Counted from the first letter of the stretch, positions 26,955 to 41,187 are shown. The stretch is 64,000 nt of DNA from Elysia crispata (GCA_033675545.1 JAWDGP010006892.1:112501-176500), one strand, 5' to 3'. The notes: a model not told the origin generated them from the letters alone. Numbers and translations are program-made.

Positions 26955-27260
26955 AAAGAAAAAGTAATGTCAAAGGTCTAATTTTGATCTATTGACACAA
27001 AACATTGCATTTTAAAAAGTGGGGGTCATGTCCTTAATGTTTTGTTACTTTTAAGCGACTGTGTAAGTCTGTGGTGATGGACGGGCAACGATCAATGTGT
27101 AAGTCTGCGGTTGATGGGCAACGATCAAACTTTTTAGAATTACCGCTATCTAGTGAAGTTGATGGTGTACATTAAAGAACAAATAATATCAAAGGTCTAA
27201 TTTTTATTTAATGACAACAAAACATTGCTTTTTAAAAAAATGGGGGTCACGTCCCTAATC
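26955..27260 (-). repeat. direct repeats in Helitron 5' non-coding region
   Basis: An approximately 87-bp unit containing TCAAAGGTCTAATTTT and TGGGGGTCA occurs at about 26955-27041 and again at 27173-27260. Between them a shorter unit with GTGTAAGTCTG and GGGCAACGATCAA is also doubled (about 27060-27130). All lie between the 5' terminus and the remnant start codon. Confidence 0.8.
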
Positions 27261-28412
27261 TGATGTATAGTATTTCATAAAAAAAACTATTTTGTAATTT
27301 TCAAGTATCTGAATAAGTCTGTAAAGATAGGCAAAAATTCGAGGTGGGGAGCACACGATGAGACTAAATTTTTTTTTTATATAAGTAGGGATTAACATAA
27401 TTTACAACTTTTTCAAAAACATCATCCGCTTTGAAGATTGTATACCAGTGAGAAAAGTGTTTTAAATGTTTTTTTTTTTTTTTTTTGGTTCATCATAATA
27501 ATATGGCAAAAAATTTGATGAGTTGGTTACAAAGAAAATATTATGAACTTTCAAAAACATTTTACCCTAAATCCATAAATTACCTTTAATTCTTTTGTAT
27601 CGCGTGGGACACTGATCTTGGCAGGTCAAAATTTAGTAAAATTTCATCACCGTACATTGAGTGGTTCAGGAGAAGACAGCGCAAGTAAAAATCAAAGTTG
27701 CATTTTATAATTATAAATATAGGTACACAGTGTTCTCATAAAATATCACGTTCATGAGGTTACAATTATGTTTTAAGTATCACTCCATAATTATATAGTG
27801 TATACTCTTTACTTGCTCTTAGTTTTCGATATTGTCAAATTGTCAATACACTTTAAAACTTCTAGTTTTGGAAATGCCTGTGAAACATTTATTTTTTAGC
27901 GCACCAATAATTTTTTAATTTCAAATGTTCAGCTCATTTCTAAAACTTTTTAGTCTATCTTCCTACATTTTCAGCCCGTCTCCCTAGTTTTATAGTCAAT
28001 ATATCCAGCTTTTTAGTCAATCTCTGAAGTTTCTCTTCCTTTTAAATTTCCAGTGATTTATTCTTGTGCTTTTTTTTGAAGATGTTGGCTCTACTCCCAT
28101 GTTATTCAACCCAAAATTCATTATATTTCTAAATCTTTAGGCTCCTTCAGCCTTTTTAAGCTGTTCTGTTTTTTGACACTTCTCTCAATAAGAATTTAGG
28201 CTGTCCTTTTTTCAATACTCCCTCCACTCCCCTCACTAAATTTGCCACCCTCTTCATCTTCAACTTCCCAAGCCTTTCATCCTATTTACATATTTTTTAG
28301 GTTTTTCTCCTAGGCTTTTAGGCATGGCACAACTTAAAACTTTTCGGCTCTCGCTGCAAGCGTTTCAGCAAAATTTCTAAAGCCTTTCGGCTTTCATAGT
28401 TAGATCTATGTT

Positions 28413-29008
28413 CTCTCAGACAAGTCGACTCTTCTCATACTTTTTGGTCTTACTATGAAAAAACCTGAGCTCTCCGTTCCCTCCAAAGACACCAACACCC
28501 TCCCCCTCCCCCCCCCCGAAAAAAAAATAATATAAAGAAAAATTCCCCTTCCTCCCCCCTGCTCTCGCATCCTCAGTGCCTCGGTTTGTTTATTCAAAAA
28601 AATGAATGCTATTTTGTGTCCAGTCCCGCTCTTTATTTTACACAAATTATCATTATTTTTTTTTTTTTTGTCGTTTTGCCATTCCTCTTAGACAAGTCGA
28701 CTCTTCTCTTCACATACTTTTTGTTCTTACTATGTAATAACTTCAGCTCTCCGTTCCCTCCCAAGACACCAACACCCCTTCCCCCTCCCTAAAAAAAAAA
28801 AAAATAAATAAATAAAAATAAAAATAAATAAATAAATAAAACATAAAAAAAAATTCCACTTCCTCCCCCCCCCCCCCCCCTCGCATCCTCATTGCCTCGG
28901 TTTGTTTATTCGACAAAATAATTGATATTTTGTGTCCAGTCCCGTTCTTTATTTTACACAAATTATCATTATTTTATTTTTTATTTTTTTTGTCGTTTTG
29001 CCATTCCT
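28413..29008. repeat. tandem duplication, two units of about 270-325 bp
   Basis: Copy 1 (28413-28683) and copy 2 (28684-29008) share AGACAAGTCGACTCTTCTC, CCTCGGTTTGTTTATTC, GTGTCCAGTCCCG and TTGTCGTTTTGCCATTCCT in the same order. The size difference lies mostly in an A-rich (AAAT)n insert in copy 2 (28791-28853). Each unit has a C-run and an A-run at its centre. No gene is seen. Confidence 0.9.
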
Positions 29009-29708
29009 TTTTTATTTTTTTTTTTTTTCATTTCTACTTCTTTAATTCCTTCAAAGTAACAAACATCGGCTGTTTCAATCCTAGCCAATAATATTAACTT
29101 TTTCTCAATCTTCTGCTTTACTCATTTCATATTTGATTTTTGTGTTAAGTCCACCTCTATCTGTTTCCCACCTTGTCACAATTTTATTTAACTTTCCTTT
29201 AACTGTATAATGCGGTTTCTTTCCCCCTCCCTGTCAAGCTTTATCCCTCACACCCAACCACCCCTTCCTCCATTTTTTACATCTATTTACCTAACCCCCA
29301 ACCCCTGACAATATTCTGTGTATTCTGTGTATACATCTCAACAGAGTTTCGGACAGGGCGATGTTTTCAGATATAAATGCCCTTAATTGCACTTGATTTT
29401 TACATTCTATTCTTTCATACTATTCAATAAGCATGAACTACAGAAGTCATTTTTTATGCCTTTAGGAAAATCAAAGTAAGAGGGCTTGGTCTGTTCAAGC
29501 TTTTGTCCTTCAAGAACTTGCCGTTCCAGCAGCACGCCAATTTATGAGAATGTTGCTTTATTCGTGTATTACATCATGCTCGATCAAAATTAAAAAGATG
29601 TGAAATAAGTATGAAATGGATCGATTAATATTATCCCCGTTTGTCTTTCTCCATCTTTCGCACGATTTACTGCGTCTTTCTACATAAATTAACCGTGAGG
29701 CGAGAAAC

Positions 29709-29736
29709 GAAGAAGAAGAAGAAGAAGAAGAAGAAG

Positions 29737-29770
<34 letters not shown>

Positions 29771-29773
29771 GCA

Positions 29774-29808
<35 letters not shown>

Positions 29809-29813
29809 AACAC
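29709..29813. repeat. (GAA)n then (CAA)n triplet array
   Basis: About 30 bp of GAA followed by about 75 bp of CAA with CAG variants. Poly-Lys/Asn and poly-Leu/Val frames are repeat translation. Confidence 0.95.
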
Positions 29814-29971
29814 CAAAAAGAAGAAGAAACATAAAAAGAGGAAGAAGAAAAAGAAGATGAATACTGTGTGAATGTTTGTGTTTAGAGGAATGAGGTAGCA
29901 AATTTTGGTTGATTGATGCATATGAACATGCATTTGACATACCATGTCTGTCTGTCTGCCTCCCCCCCCCC

Positions 29972-29972
<1 letters not shown>

Positions 29973-30068
<96 letters not shown>

Positions 30069-30115
30069 CTCTCTCCCTCCCTCCCTCCCTCCCTCTCTCT
30101 CTCTCTATCTATCTA

Positions 30116-30173
<58 letters not shown>
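29973..30173. repeat. (CT)n array with CCCT and TATC blocks
   Basis: About 200 bp of CT repeat with an internal CTCC-rich block near 30073 and an ATCT block near 30107, preceded by a C-run at 29963. Confidence 0.97.
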
Positions 30174-30176
<3 letters not shown>

Positions 30177-33100
30177 CTCTGTGTATGCCACTGCCTCACC
30201 TTCGACTCACCTTTCCGATTGCCTATAGGACATAAAAATAAAAAAAAAAAACATAATGACAATTTTCTGGCAAAACATATATACTAATAATGAGATCTCA
30301 AGCATTGTTCTAGTGTAGTCTTTGAGGTCAAAGCGCTTAACTATTATAAGCAAATTATGAATGCGAGAGTAAAAATGGTACATATGTGTGTTTCCATACC
30401 ACACGAGAAGGTGTGTGTGAGGGGGGAAAGGGGGAGGGGGGGGGGGGGTAAATGACAATTAATTGAATACAAGGCGACAGACTTTGCAGTGAAGGACATC
30501 TAGGTTTATCGAATTGATCCACTTTGCCATGTCATAATTATGTCTTTCATTGTATCTTTCGTGATTCTCTATCTTTCAGAAATTATCCTCTAACTTTTAT
30601 CTCGAGAAACTGAATATTTAAATTTAAGAAGGTGAGGGATTTTTCGCAGCCCTGAGATATCCAGCATGCTCGTTGAAAAAATCCACTTACGACCTGGCCG
30701 AATCGGCAAAATCTGTTCTTCACCTTTTCTGGCAACGCTTCCAAATATGATGAATGTCCCTCTTTAATGCTCGCTAAAAAAGGGAAGATTAGAAAGCTTG
30801 TGTTTATAACGGAACATTGCGTGAAAAAGTTTCTTACACTCAATAATGATATCCGTGTCAAAACCGATTATATTCCATTTAATTAAGTCGATCTATTTGT
30901 TGCCTTTTATTTCTCAATTTTTTACTGTCTTTTCTTACGTCAACGCTGAACTATTCTCCGCTGGTTTTCCATTTACTGGAGATGATTGTGTGTGTGTGTG
31001 TGTCTATGTGTGTCCCTTTCACTGTCTGCAACTCTCTCTTCCTCTACCTTTTTCTTCTTTCGATCAGTGTTTCGTTGCTTGAACCCTGATTGTCATAACC
31101 CAATCTCCCTATCTCTTTCTCTAGTTATCCATCTGCAGCTATTGTCTTTATATGTATGTACATCTTGACTTACATTTTAGCCTTTTTTCAGCTGTTGGCT
31201 TCTAAATTTCTGCTAATGCATAATTATAGTTGCTTTTGTTTTTTCCCTATTGCCAATTTTCTCCAACTGGCAAATCGATTTTTTATCAGCTGGTGTTATT
31301 GATTTTCCTAGACCGCGGTTTTCTAGGTCAAGAAAATGCAGCCTGTGGGAACAATATTCAGATAAAAATCCATGATCCCATGAGTAAAATTTTGTAAAAT
31401 GGAAAACTATCACCTCGAAAGCGAATGAAGGCCGAGAAGGTTAAAGCATTCATTGTAAAATACAAAGGTTTTACGGCGAATTGCAATTTCTTAACACATT
31501 TTGTGGTCTCGTGCTTATTGGGAGAACGCGAAGGAAAACTGTCCATCATGACGGAACTATGCCACCTCGTTATTTGGTTTGTATTTCTCCTTAAGTGTTA
31601 ACTTACCAAAGCATTGTCTACTGAGTCTAGAGCATGAGTTAACATTTTAGCGTCGCCAGCATATTTGACAATGCAATGAGGAACTTAAATCGTTCAAAAG
31701 CACTGAATTCAATGTTCGGAGATGCCTAAATTATAGACGGAAAAAAATACACAAAACGCTTTTAATGAGAAAAAAAATTTATTCACAACAATTTCATAAT
31801 AATATTTCTGATAGTTGGACAGAGCTAATGACTCCTAACTAGGTGGCAGAATTCTTTGTGAAATACCATGTCCTACTTAAATGTAGAAAACACCTGTGCC
31901 ATTTCTATTGCATAGTTTATCAGACGGTGCAATAAGCGTCATGAATAGACTCGACTGACAACCGCAGGAAGAAGAAACAACGATCAAAATTTTTTATCCA
32001 TGCACACTTTTTTTTTATTCATTTCCAATTGCGGGTTCATTAATTTGTCCATTGTGGTCTTGAAGTTAGATATAAAACTTAAAAAAAAATGTTCAATATA
32101 CAGTCGAAGTACGAAAAAAAAAAAATGAAATGGAAGAGATAAATTTATTGTGTAAAGAAAATTCTAATAAATCCTTCTTATCAAAGTAAAATAAACATGC
32201 GGATAAAAAGACACAGAATAAAAGGACAGAATAATTATGTGTAAGTGTGTGTTGGGTGTAGTGGGAGAGTTTCTTTGAGCTGCAGTTTGACGTTGCCTTA
32301 AAGTATCAGTTTTCATGCAATCAATAACCGCACTTTCGAGCAGAGCCCGTCCAGTCAAATCTTTAGAAAGATATCCTAGCCACCTAGCGTGTCTTGCAAT
32401 GTGCAGTCAAGACAATAACGATCTAGTAGTATAACGGTAAATATTTGCGCTCGGAAAGTCGAGGAAAAAAGAACGCACGATATGCCTCGTTTAGCTCCAG
32501 GCTGTCGCGTGGCTGGATACGGTCCTGTGCGTCCACTGATAACTCTTGACTTGTGGTCCTGGAGGCGCAAGGACCATGGCCGAGAAGTCAGCCTGTCCGA
32601 GATAGAACGAGGTCAGGAGGTAGTGGACAAAGATAGGGCAGCACTAGCACTTGCAGCGGAGAAGAGCTACAGACTTCGACTAAGATCAAGTGAGATGAGG
32701 CTTGGTCATTCGTAAAAGGCCTCGGGCGCCACAGCTGTACGTCTCGGCTCAAAGGAAATGAGAGCAAAATAAGCGAGTTCATTTAGTACAAACAAGGGAA
32801 CTGTTTGAACTAGGTCACTGTCACACACTCGAGGTTCCTATGCTAAGTCGCTGGACCATGTAGGATGTGGTAAAGGAGCTGTTTTATTTTAGAGCAATCT
32901 CGTCAAATTAGAAAAGACCCTTATAAGTCTATTCATCAATAAATAATAATGTTAGTAGTAGTAAACTAAGTATTTTACGGGATAATGATTGTGTCCTTAT
33001 ATTCCATATCTATGATTTGCATCGCTCTTCGGTTGACGGAAATCGATGTTGTTGATCTTTCGACTGATTAATCACTTTCTTATACTCGAGATTTCATTTC

Positions 33101-34676
33101 CAAGTAGCGGTTCAGTCCAAGTCTTTAATACTTCAACAAGATTTGCATATAATTATGTTGCATACATGAATAACTAGAACAGGAAGAAATCACATATCAC
33201 TTGTGAAATAACGACAACTTCTAGGCGAAGCATCATAAGATCAGGTGCCTGTATGTGGCCTGTAAGATGATTCATGTTTTACTTTATGAAGTGTTCACAA
33301 AGGTTATGAACCCTTGCCTTCGGGACAGGTAAGTCGATCATTGATTTCAATATTTTAACTTTGAAGAAAAAATGAATAGAACAAAGTGTTTTCATTTTCC
33401 ACTTTGTCTTCTTATATTTTAGATATATGATTGATTGATGGATTGTGTATGTAGTCCCGCCAGGCAGACCGGGAATCTGAGATGAGATTTATAACTCCCT
33501 ACTCACCATGAGTTTTTGGTCTAATAATAATCATACAAGGCGAGCCTTCTGCCCACGCGTTTCAATGATTTTAAAGAAAGTACATGTATATAATACGCGT
33601 CAAGAGCCAAACTAAATTCGTTTCACGGTTAATAAATGACATATTTTTTATGGTTTTTATGTTGTTTTTCTTCAAAGTAAAACACGAAGGTTCACTTGAT
33701 CAATATGGATCTTTTGCGACAAATAAAAAGAAAAAAAAATTACTTCAGAATTTGATACTGCCATGAATAAGGTCAATTCTTTATTTTATTTTATAATGGG
33801 GACAATCCATCTAACAATGCATTGGTACTCAAATACTGTGCAATGTCAACACATTTCAAGGCCAATACAGCACCTCGACCCTCAGAGGCGCACAAACATC
33901 AGCTTGCAGCATGCTCAGCACTGTAAATCCGCTATGATAAACCGCCTGATCACTGCAGACAGAGTCAAGGCAGGTACCAGTTACCACACAAATATTATTT
34001 ATTAAGACGGTGCGGGCACAAATGTGTTTAAGGTCTATTCGATTAAATCTGGCAAAATCTCACCGATGTTATTAAAAGAAGTTAAAAAAACAACATTCGA
34101 TACTTCTGACCACACGCGAATTCAGGGAGAGATGGAAAAAGAAGGAAAAAGGGGGTGGGGGGAGGAGGAGATGTGGAGGAGGCAAAAAAAAAAGGGGGGG
34201 GGGGAGGAGGAGATGTTGAGGAGGAAAAAAAAGGGAGGGGGTGTAATATCAACACTATTCTTTAAGAAACTTGGGAAGCAGTAAAGGATAGTGATGTAAA
34301 AAAAAAACAACAAAAAGCAAAAAAACTTACTGAAAAGAAATGAAAAGGAAGCTAGAAAAGTATTGTGACAATCTTGGCATGGGGGCAATTAAAACTGAAT
34401 GAGACCCAAGAGAGACCAAACAAGAGTTAAGATATTTATATGGAAAAAAAGAAGCTCTTTTAAATCTTAAAGTGTCTCCATCGTTTGACAAAGGCAACAC
34501 ATTATGCGCAAGCGCTTTTTACAAACTTAAAAAGGTACAATGTTTAAAAATAGATAGACGAAAATAGTTATAACAAGATAAATTACGAAATACGAAAGCT
34601 GAACGTCAAAAAGAGAACTAGCGGGAATAAAATTTGACTTTTTTTTGTTTTGTTTTGTAGGAGAGAGGCAGAGGAC

Positions 34677-34680
<4 letters not shown>

Positions 34681-34749
<69 letters not shown>

Positions 34750-34792
34750 CAGAGACAGAGAGTGAGAGAGAGGGAGAGAGAGTGAGAAAGAG

Positions 34793-34861
<69 letters not shown>
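34681..34861. repeat. (GA)n array
   Basis: About 180 bp of GA with a degenerate GACAGAGACAGAGAGTG centre. Confidence 0.97.
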
Positions 34862-34865
<4 letters not shown>

Positions 34866-35464
34866 TATAACTTTCATCTTCCAATCCAAATTTTAGCATG
34901 GACATTTGTTCAACAATGATGAAAATAAAAGGAATTTACATAAGGTTCATGAACAGTTGAGATTTAGATAATATGAGATCAATGATTTATGAGTACCATA
35001 ACCCTAGCAGGAGCCCAGTCAAACTGTTGATCCGCCTTTTAAGATACTAGAGTATTGAAGAAAAGCCTTGGGAATAGAGAAGAATTTACAGACATTAGAA
35101 TGAAGCATGAACTACCTTTTTCAAAGAATGCTTTAAGTTCGGATGGGAGAATGTGTCTTTTCCTTAGTCGCCTCCCCCGCTTTGAAAACAACCCATTACT
35201 TTTATGGAACAATATACATGAGAGAAAGTGTTATTGTTGTTTTTATTCTTAGGCCTTTTGTAGTAGATCTATTTTCTCACCATTCCTGCCTGTGCCTGTT
35301 GTGTAACTTCTATTCGTATATTGACTCCTTCAAGTTGTTTTCCTTTCTTTTTCTTCTCCTCTTCTTCCTGTGTTCCTTCATTCTATTTCTCCTTCATCTT
35401 CAACTTTCTTTTCTTGCTCCTCCATAAATTCTCTACCTCCTATTTTCTGCTACCTTTTTTATTT

Positions 35465-35570
35465 CTATATATTTATCTATTTATTTATCTGTCTGTCTGT
35501 CTGCCTGTCTGTCTGTTTGTGTGTGTGTGTGTCTCTCTCTATCTATCTATCTATCTATCTATATATCTCT
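35465..35570. repeat. compound TATT/CTGT/GT/ATCT microsatellite
   Basis: Adjacent short tetranucleotide and dinucleotide runs change unit every 20-40 bp. Confidence 0.9.
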
Positions 35571-35857
35571 GTGACGAGTGCCACTGGGCCCGAAACTTCG
35601 AAGTCGTAGACTACAGTACTAGGTACGACAATTTTCAAAATATATCTATCTCTCTATCTATTTATCTATTTTGACATCTTTATCCATACTAGACCTGTCA
35701 ATGGTTTAAGTTAGGGTGTGACAATTTACAACTAACAGAATGTAACAAAATGTCAAAATCACATCTATAGCTACTCTGGAAGCAAGCCTCCTGTTTCTAT
35801 TCTATTTATTGGCGTAAGAGAGATAGACAGTCTAGAAAAGCAAATGACAAATCTAGA

Positions 35858-35860
<3 letters not shown>

Positions 35861-35937
<77 letters not shown>
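35861..35937. repeat. (GA)n microsatellite
   Basis: About 77 bp of GA repeat. Confidence 0.98.
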
Positions 35938-35940
<3 letters not shown>

Positions 35941-37034
35941 TATAATAAACGAGTTAAGAAATGAAGAGGGAAAGAAAGAGATAGGGGAAAGGGATACAAA
36001 CAAGGAGGAAAATGGAGAGGAAATGGCCTGGGACTATCCGAAATTGTTAGCATGAGAATTTTCAAGCGGTGGAGCTGAGGAGCTGTGCGTGTTCACAATC
36101 AACAGAAAGATTTCTGTTCCAAAGGGTTTAAAGGATGGTAAGAATTATTGGAAACAAGAGGGTTCTTTCGGCACTTCTGGTCAACAGCGCAACAGAAAGA
36201 TTTACATGAAGCATTGCTTTAGGAAACGTCTCGACTTTAGTCTGTTTAAAAATTATAAAGAGGTAGAATGCAATGCTGAATAATAAGGCGATAATATTGG
36301 GAAGATACTTAGAGAGATTTTATGAACTGTTTCATATGATAGGTGAATACGAAGGTAACATGACTGTAGATTCTTCAATCATAAAGGACATCAAAATACG
36401 TACAAAAAATAGGGTTATGATAGGGTTGGCTGATGTTACACTACACTAAAAGTTTAATTTTTGGAGGCAGTGCGAAATGCTACACATTTTCTTGCACACC
36501 TGAAAGTTAAAAAAAAGTAGTTAGATGAAAGTATCAACCGTCCGTTCCAATACTGGTAAGGGTTGAAGACAGCGAAAGACGGTTTCTTATGGTTATCACT
36601 AACCCCGGTCATTGACGTTAGAGAGAGCAAGGAAAGGAAGAAAGATGTGTGTGTGTGTGTGAGGGGTTTGGGGGGGAGGGGTGGGAGAGAGACAGACATA
36701 GAAAGAGATGGAATAATTGGAGCAGAGGCATGGGCAAAGGTAGAACTAGGGAGATCAATATTCTTATGGTTCACAGGTGCAAAAAATATTTCTTTCAATT
36801 CTATTTTAATTTATTTGTTCAAAGTAGCGATTCTGGCATCATTCATTTTTAGAGGAAATACCACCTACAAGAAAACTGCATACGTACAAAAGGAATATTG
36901 TCATCTATTGGTTCAATCATGTTTAACCTCAGGTTTAAGGCTTTATGAAGGAGAATTTTATGAAAAATCATTCAAATATTGAAATGGACTTGTGCTTTCA
37001 GTGTGCTTCAAACTCGTATGTTTTTTATTTAATA

Positions 37035-37079
37035 TTCTCTGTCTCTGTCTCTGTCTCTCTGTCTCTGTCTCTGTCTCTG

Positions 37080-37177
<98 letters not shown>

Positions 37178-37179
37178 CC
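37035..37179. repeat. (CTGTCT)n/(CT)n array
   Basis: CTGTCT units lead into about 95 bp of pure CT. Confidence 0.97.
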
Positions 37180-38440
37180 TTCCTGCCTCCCCTCCTCTTA
37201 ATCTACCTATCTCAAGCTCTACCTCTTTCTCTTCTCTTCCTGCTTTTTTTATCCTCAATTCTTTTATCCCCTCCGTTTTAACCCTCGGAGACTCACTCCC
37301 CTAAAACATAGATCTACACTGGCTATTATAATTTCGTCCACCAGTCGCACCGAGCCTAGAGTCATCAAAAAACTATCAGCCGCCCCAGGGGATTCACATT
37401 AAAATGGAGTTGGCTAGGTTTATTCAGCTACGACCACAACAGCCCAGTAGGTAGGCAACCGGGAAGGTACAAACTAAACCCGAAAATATTACGCCCCGTA
37501 TGCCTTTAGAAATCGCAGTTCATTCAGCGTAAAAAAAAGTTAGAGTAGGGTCTTGGAACTAAGTTTAGTTACGAAATAAGCTGAAGAGCCGAACTTTTTA
37601 GTTATTGTTACATTATTAGACAAATAGTGCTTTATTGTTAAGAATATTACATTAACCCTCAATCCAGCCTTTATTATTTTTTTTTATTATTATTCGTATT
37701 TCGAATACCTCAAACAGAATAACAGTCATTGTAAATGGTTACTTCTTGCTGTCCCAATCCTAATGTGACTTTATCTCTGCTCTAGCTTCCACAGCAGGCA
37801 TTAATTTTTATGTATATTCCTTAAAAGTATTTCTTAGTTAAATTAATCATAACTTCAACAAAATTTGAATTTGTTCACAAAATCACGGATATGATCCTTG
37901 CATCAACAATAAACAGCTTACAGCAATGTTATTATCTCAACAACGTCATCAAAATCTACAACATCAACAAGCGATAAGCCTTAGTACATCAGCAGCTGCT
38001 GCAAAAACAGCAACGGCGACATCAACAATGATAGTCCTAGTAGCACGACACCAGCAGTAACAGGCCTGTATTTCAGGCGAGTTTGGCCTAGGATTGTACC
38101 AAACGTCTTTCATAATCTTACTATTGTCATGTTGAAAAAATAAAGATTTATACTGCTCGCCCGCCAGTGACAATGAGTGTCTTCCATTTTTTATTCAAGT
38201 GGAAACGTGGTGTATTGAACTGGCAAGTTTCAGTCAGGACAGGTCTGTATAATTATGAAGCGTGATCTGGGTGAAGTGGCGGTGGAAAATACTTACAATA
38301 TCACATTTCAAATGTATTTCAATCCATGTGACACATGATAGCTGTTTATGTTTTACACTTCACCGAATAAATTAAATATTGAGAGAGTAGTTTTTCTTTT
38401 ATTTATATATTTTAATGCTAGCTTGTTTGTTTTCCCCGGT

Positions 38441-38500
<60 letters not shown>

Positions 38501-38619
38501 ATTTATGTATTGTCGTTATGAATGGGAAAGATAGGAAAATGACGATAGAGAGAACACGGTTGAGTTCTGGAAGCAGTTGGTGATAGAGGGGAAAAAAGAG
38601 GAAGAAAAGAAGAAAGAAC

Positions 38620-38673
<54 letters not shown>

Positions 38674-38694
38674 TAGATAGAGAGAGAGAGAGAG
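38441..38694. repeat. two (GA)n arrays
   Basis: GA repeats at 38441-38497 and about 38620-38694 are separated by purine-rich sequence. Confidence 0.95.
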
Positions 38695-39743
38695 TAGGAA
38701 CAGAGAGAAAAATACTAGAGATGAAGTAAATAGAGATACTTTCCACGGGCGTTTCAGAAAAGGTGATCATGCGTGGAAAATTTTTAATCGAAAATTGAAA
38801 TTTAGATTTAAAAAATTTAATTTCTTCTTTCAAAGCAATAACTCTTCAGTAAAAATATCTTCTCTGAAAAATTATCCTAAATGTGGTGGAGGTGGTGAAA
38901 CAGAAATCAAAGGAGATGTGAGGTAACAGCCACTGTTTCTGTGAGTGGCTTTTGGTTCCCTATTCTACCTTCAACTCTTTCAGTTGCTTTTTTGTTCTTT
39001 TTTCCCCCTATCGTTTGAAATTGAAAAGCATTGTAAAGTTTGATACATTGATGAATCATGCAACATTTGGTAGTAATAAATGGAACGTTAAAAATATGAA
39101 GATGAGCTGGTTTTTGTTGGGAGGGGGGGAAGTAGACTGTAAAAGAATTCAAAGCATATTTTAGATCTCTGAGATGTCTTTGCCTGAACAAATCCTCATA
39201 GTATTATACCTAAGTGGGAATTGAAAAATTTATGTGTAAATTCAGCCGGTCACATGGATTTAATGTTGAACTGTTCTCGGTAGAACAACGATACGAACAC
39301 CGAACTTCCAGGTCCGTAGGACTGTGAAGGTATTAAGTTCATACCAGATCACAATGCTTTGTAAATATTCAAAGTAAATTCGTGCATTTTTTTTTCTCAG
39401 CCCTAAACCCTTGCAAGCTAAGCGATTGATTCTCAAAGTACCTACCTTCTGATGCATGACGAATTTAATAGCAATAGTCCCTTGCTTTCGTTATACAAGT
39501 TAATCTCAATGGCACCAAATTAAATGGAATTTAGATTTCACTAAATTTCCGAAACGATGAGGTGTTTTGGTATCATTAGTGGCAACTGAGATTATGCAAA
39601 TTACCCTTAACATCTTCTTTTATTATTATTATTATTTGGTTATAATTTTTTGGAACATGACTACCGCCGATTCATGTCAGTCCCACAGTCAACAAATTTG
39701 TAACACCCCCACTTGTGCCCGTGGCCAAATGAAAAGAAAAATT

Positions 39744-39749
<6 letters not shown>

Positions 39750-39790
<41 letters not shown>
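39750..39790. repeat. poly-A tract of about 41 bp
   Basis: A pure A-run. It could be the tail of a retroposed sequence, but I recognise no element to its left. Confidence 0.95.
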
Positions 39791-39791
<1 letters not shown>

Positions 39792-40001
39792 ACGCATATG
39801 GCATAGAGGGAGAATATTCCACTTATTTTTGAACGAATATTTTTGCGTATAAATAGCGATTGACATATACGTTAATATAATTATACAAATAATTAACAGC
39901 GATCATTTTTTTTATAGAATGCAACCATGCCTGGTGAATATTGAACGAGTAATATCTAACCATCCACTTACTGTGTCCATCCTAAACCATACATCTTACA
40001 C

Positions 40002-40006
<5 letters not shown>

Positions 40007-40066
<60 letters not shown>

Positions 40067-40091
40067 TCTATCTATCTATCTCTCTCTCTCA
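40007..40091. repeat. (CT)n microsatellite
   Basis: About 85 bp of CT with a terminal ATCT block. Confidence 0.97.
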
Positions 40092-41019
40092 GATATATGT
40101 CTTATTATATATCTTTTCCCTTTAGATGTCAGACAAGCCCTGAACCTAGTTTTAGGTGAGCAATCCGTCCCAGGTAAGCGAAGCGAGCTCACACATGTCA
40201 CAATGTCAAAGCGCATACCGTATACGATACAAAGGCATCCAGAAAATACAACGCCGGCGTGTACAGCGGAGTAATAGGATGTAGGCGGAGGCTATTGTGA
40301 TCATGTGGGAAAGTAGGAAAAGAGATAGTCTATGAGAGTAACTTTAGTTTGGTGTCTCCAGCATGCATTAATTATTGCTGCTTGTGCGCCGTATCTTATT
40401 AACAAAGACTTCCCGGTTTTCATGTTAAAAGAAGACAAATTAAAACGTTTAAAGAGCCATTGTGCACAAGTTAGCACAACCTGGGACATCGCTTTTGTGA
40501 AAGTCGAATGGCGGGCTGGGATGAAACGAGAGCCTAAAACAAGCTGTTATCTCGACGCACGATTTTCATGAGCCTGAAAACGAGCGAGGTGCACCTTTGT
40601 TCACAATTATTTTACTTGAGGGGTTCTTGCGCAACACGATCGCTGTAGATGAAGAAGACTTCGGAGCCCCCTCCCCAACCCCCGTCTACTCATAATCTGT
40701 TCTGTTCCGCTTTCTCATCTTCCTCTTTCTCATCTTCTAAACTGCTTGATAAAAAAGATTGACTGTTCTAACAGAAAGCTTACGTGTGAGAAATAATATT
40801 ACTCGGTAATATTTTTTTTGTCCCGTAAGACTATCACTAAAGGGTCTACGAGGATAACGCAGTTGTAAGAAATCCAAATTTAACGAATGTTGTTAAAGCT
40901 CCCTCTTTTTCTTTCTTAAGTAAAGTTGGAAATGAGTAAAATTTCTTTGTCTTTTTTTTATCCACTCAACAGATGTATCTCAACTTCATCGATTCGAAAT
41001 GATGATGATGACGATAACA

Positions 41020-41187
<168 letters not shown>

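Larger units (their letters stand above)
25353..27391 (-). mobile_element. Helitron deletion derivative with both termini
   Basis: On the minus strand the element begins TCCCTACTTATATAAA at 27391, preceded by host A. It ends CTAG at 25353, followed by host T. That matches the Helitron rule of 5'-TC, 3'-CTRR and insertion between A and T without target duplication. A 16-nt palindrome (25364-25379, CCTGCGAATTCGCGGG on the minus strand) lies 7 nt before the CTAG, the expected subterminal hairpin. Inside are a remnant of the start of the Rep-helicase gene and the end of its helicase domain. At about 2.04 kb it is far shorter than autonomous elements, and the HUH endonuclease and most helicase motifs are missing. 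Movement would need proteins supplied in trans. Confidence 0.88.

Noticed and set aside
32425-32460. tRNA-Asp-like A-box region (TAGTATAACGGTAAATAT)
   Set aside because: The match covers only the 5' half; no B-box or cloverleaf follows, so it may be chance or a very old SINE relic.
32440-32750. GC-richer block with a 77-codon frame
   Set aside because: No motif, splice signal or similarity could be supported.
37890-38060. Gln/Ala/Thr-rich frame on the plus strand
   Set aside because: It arises from a degenerate CAA/CAT/GCA triplet tract and lacks splice or start context.
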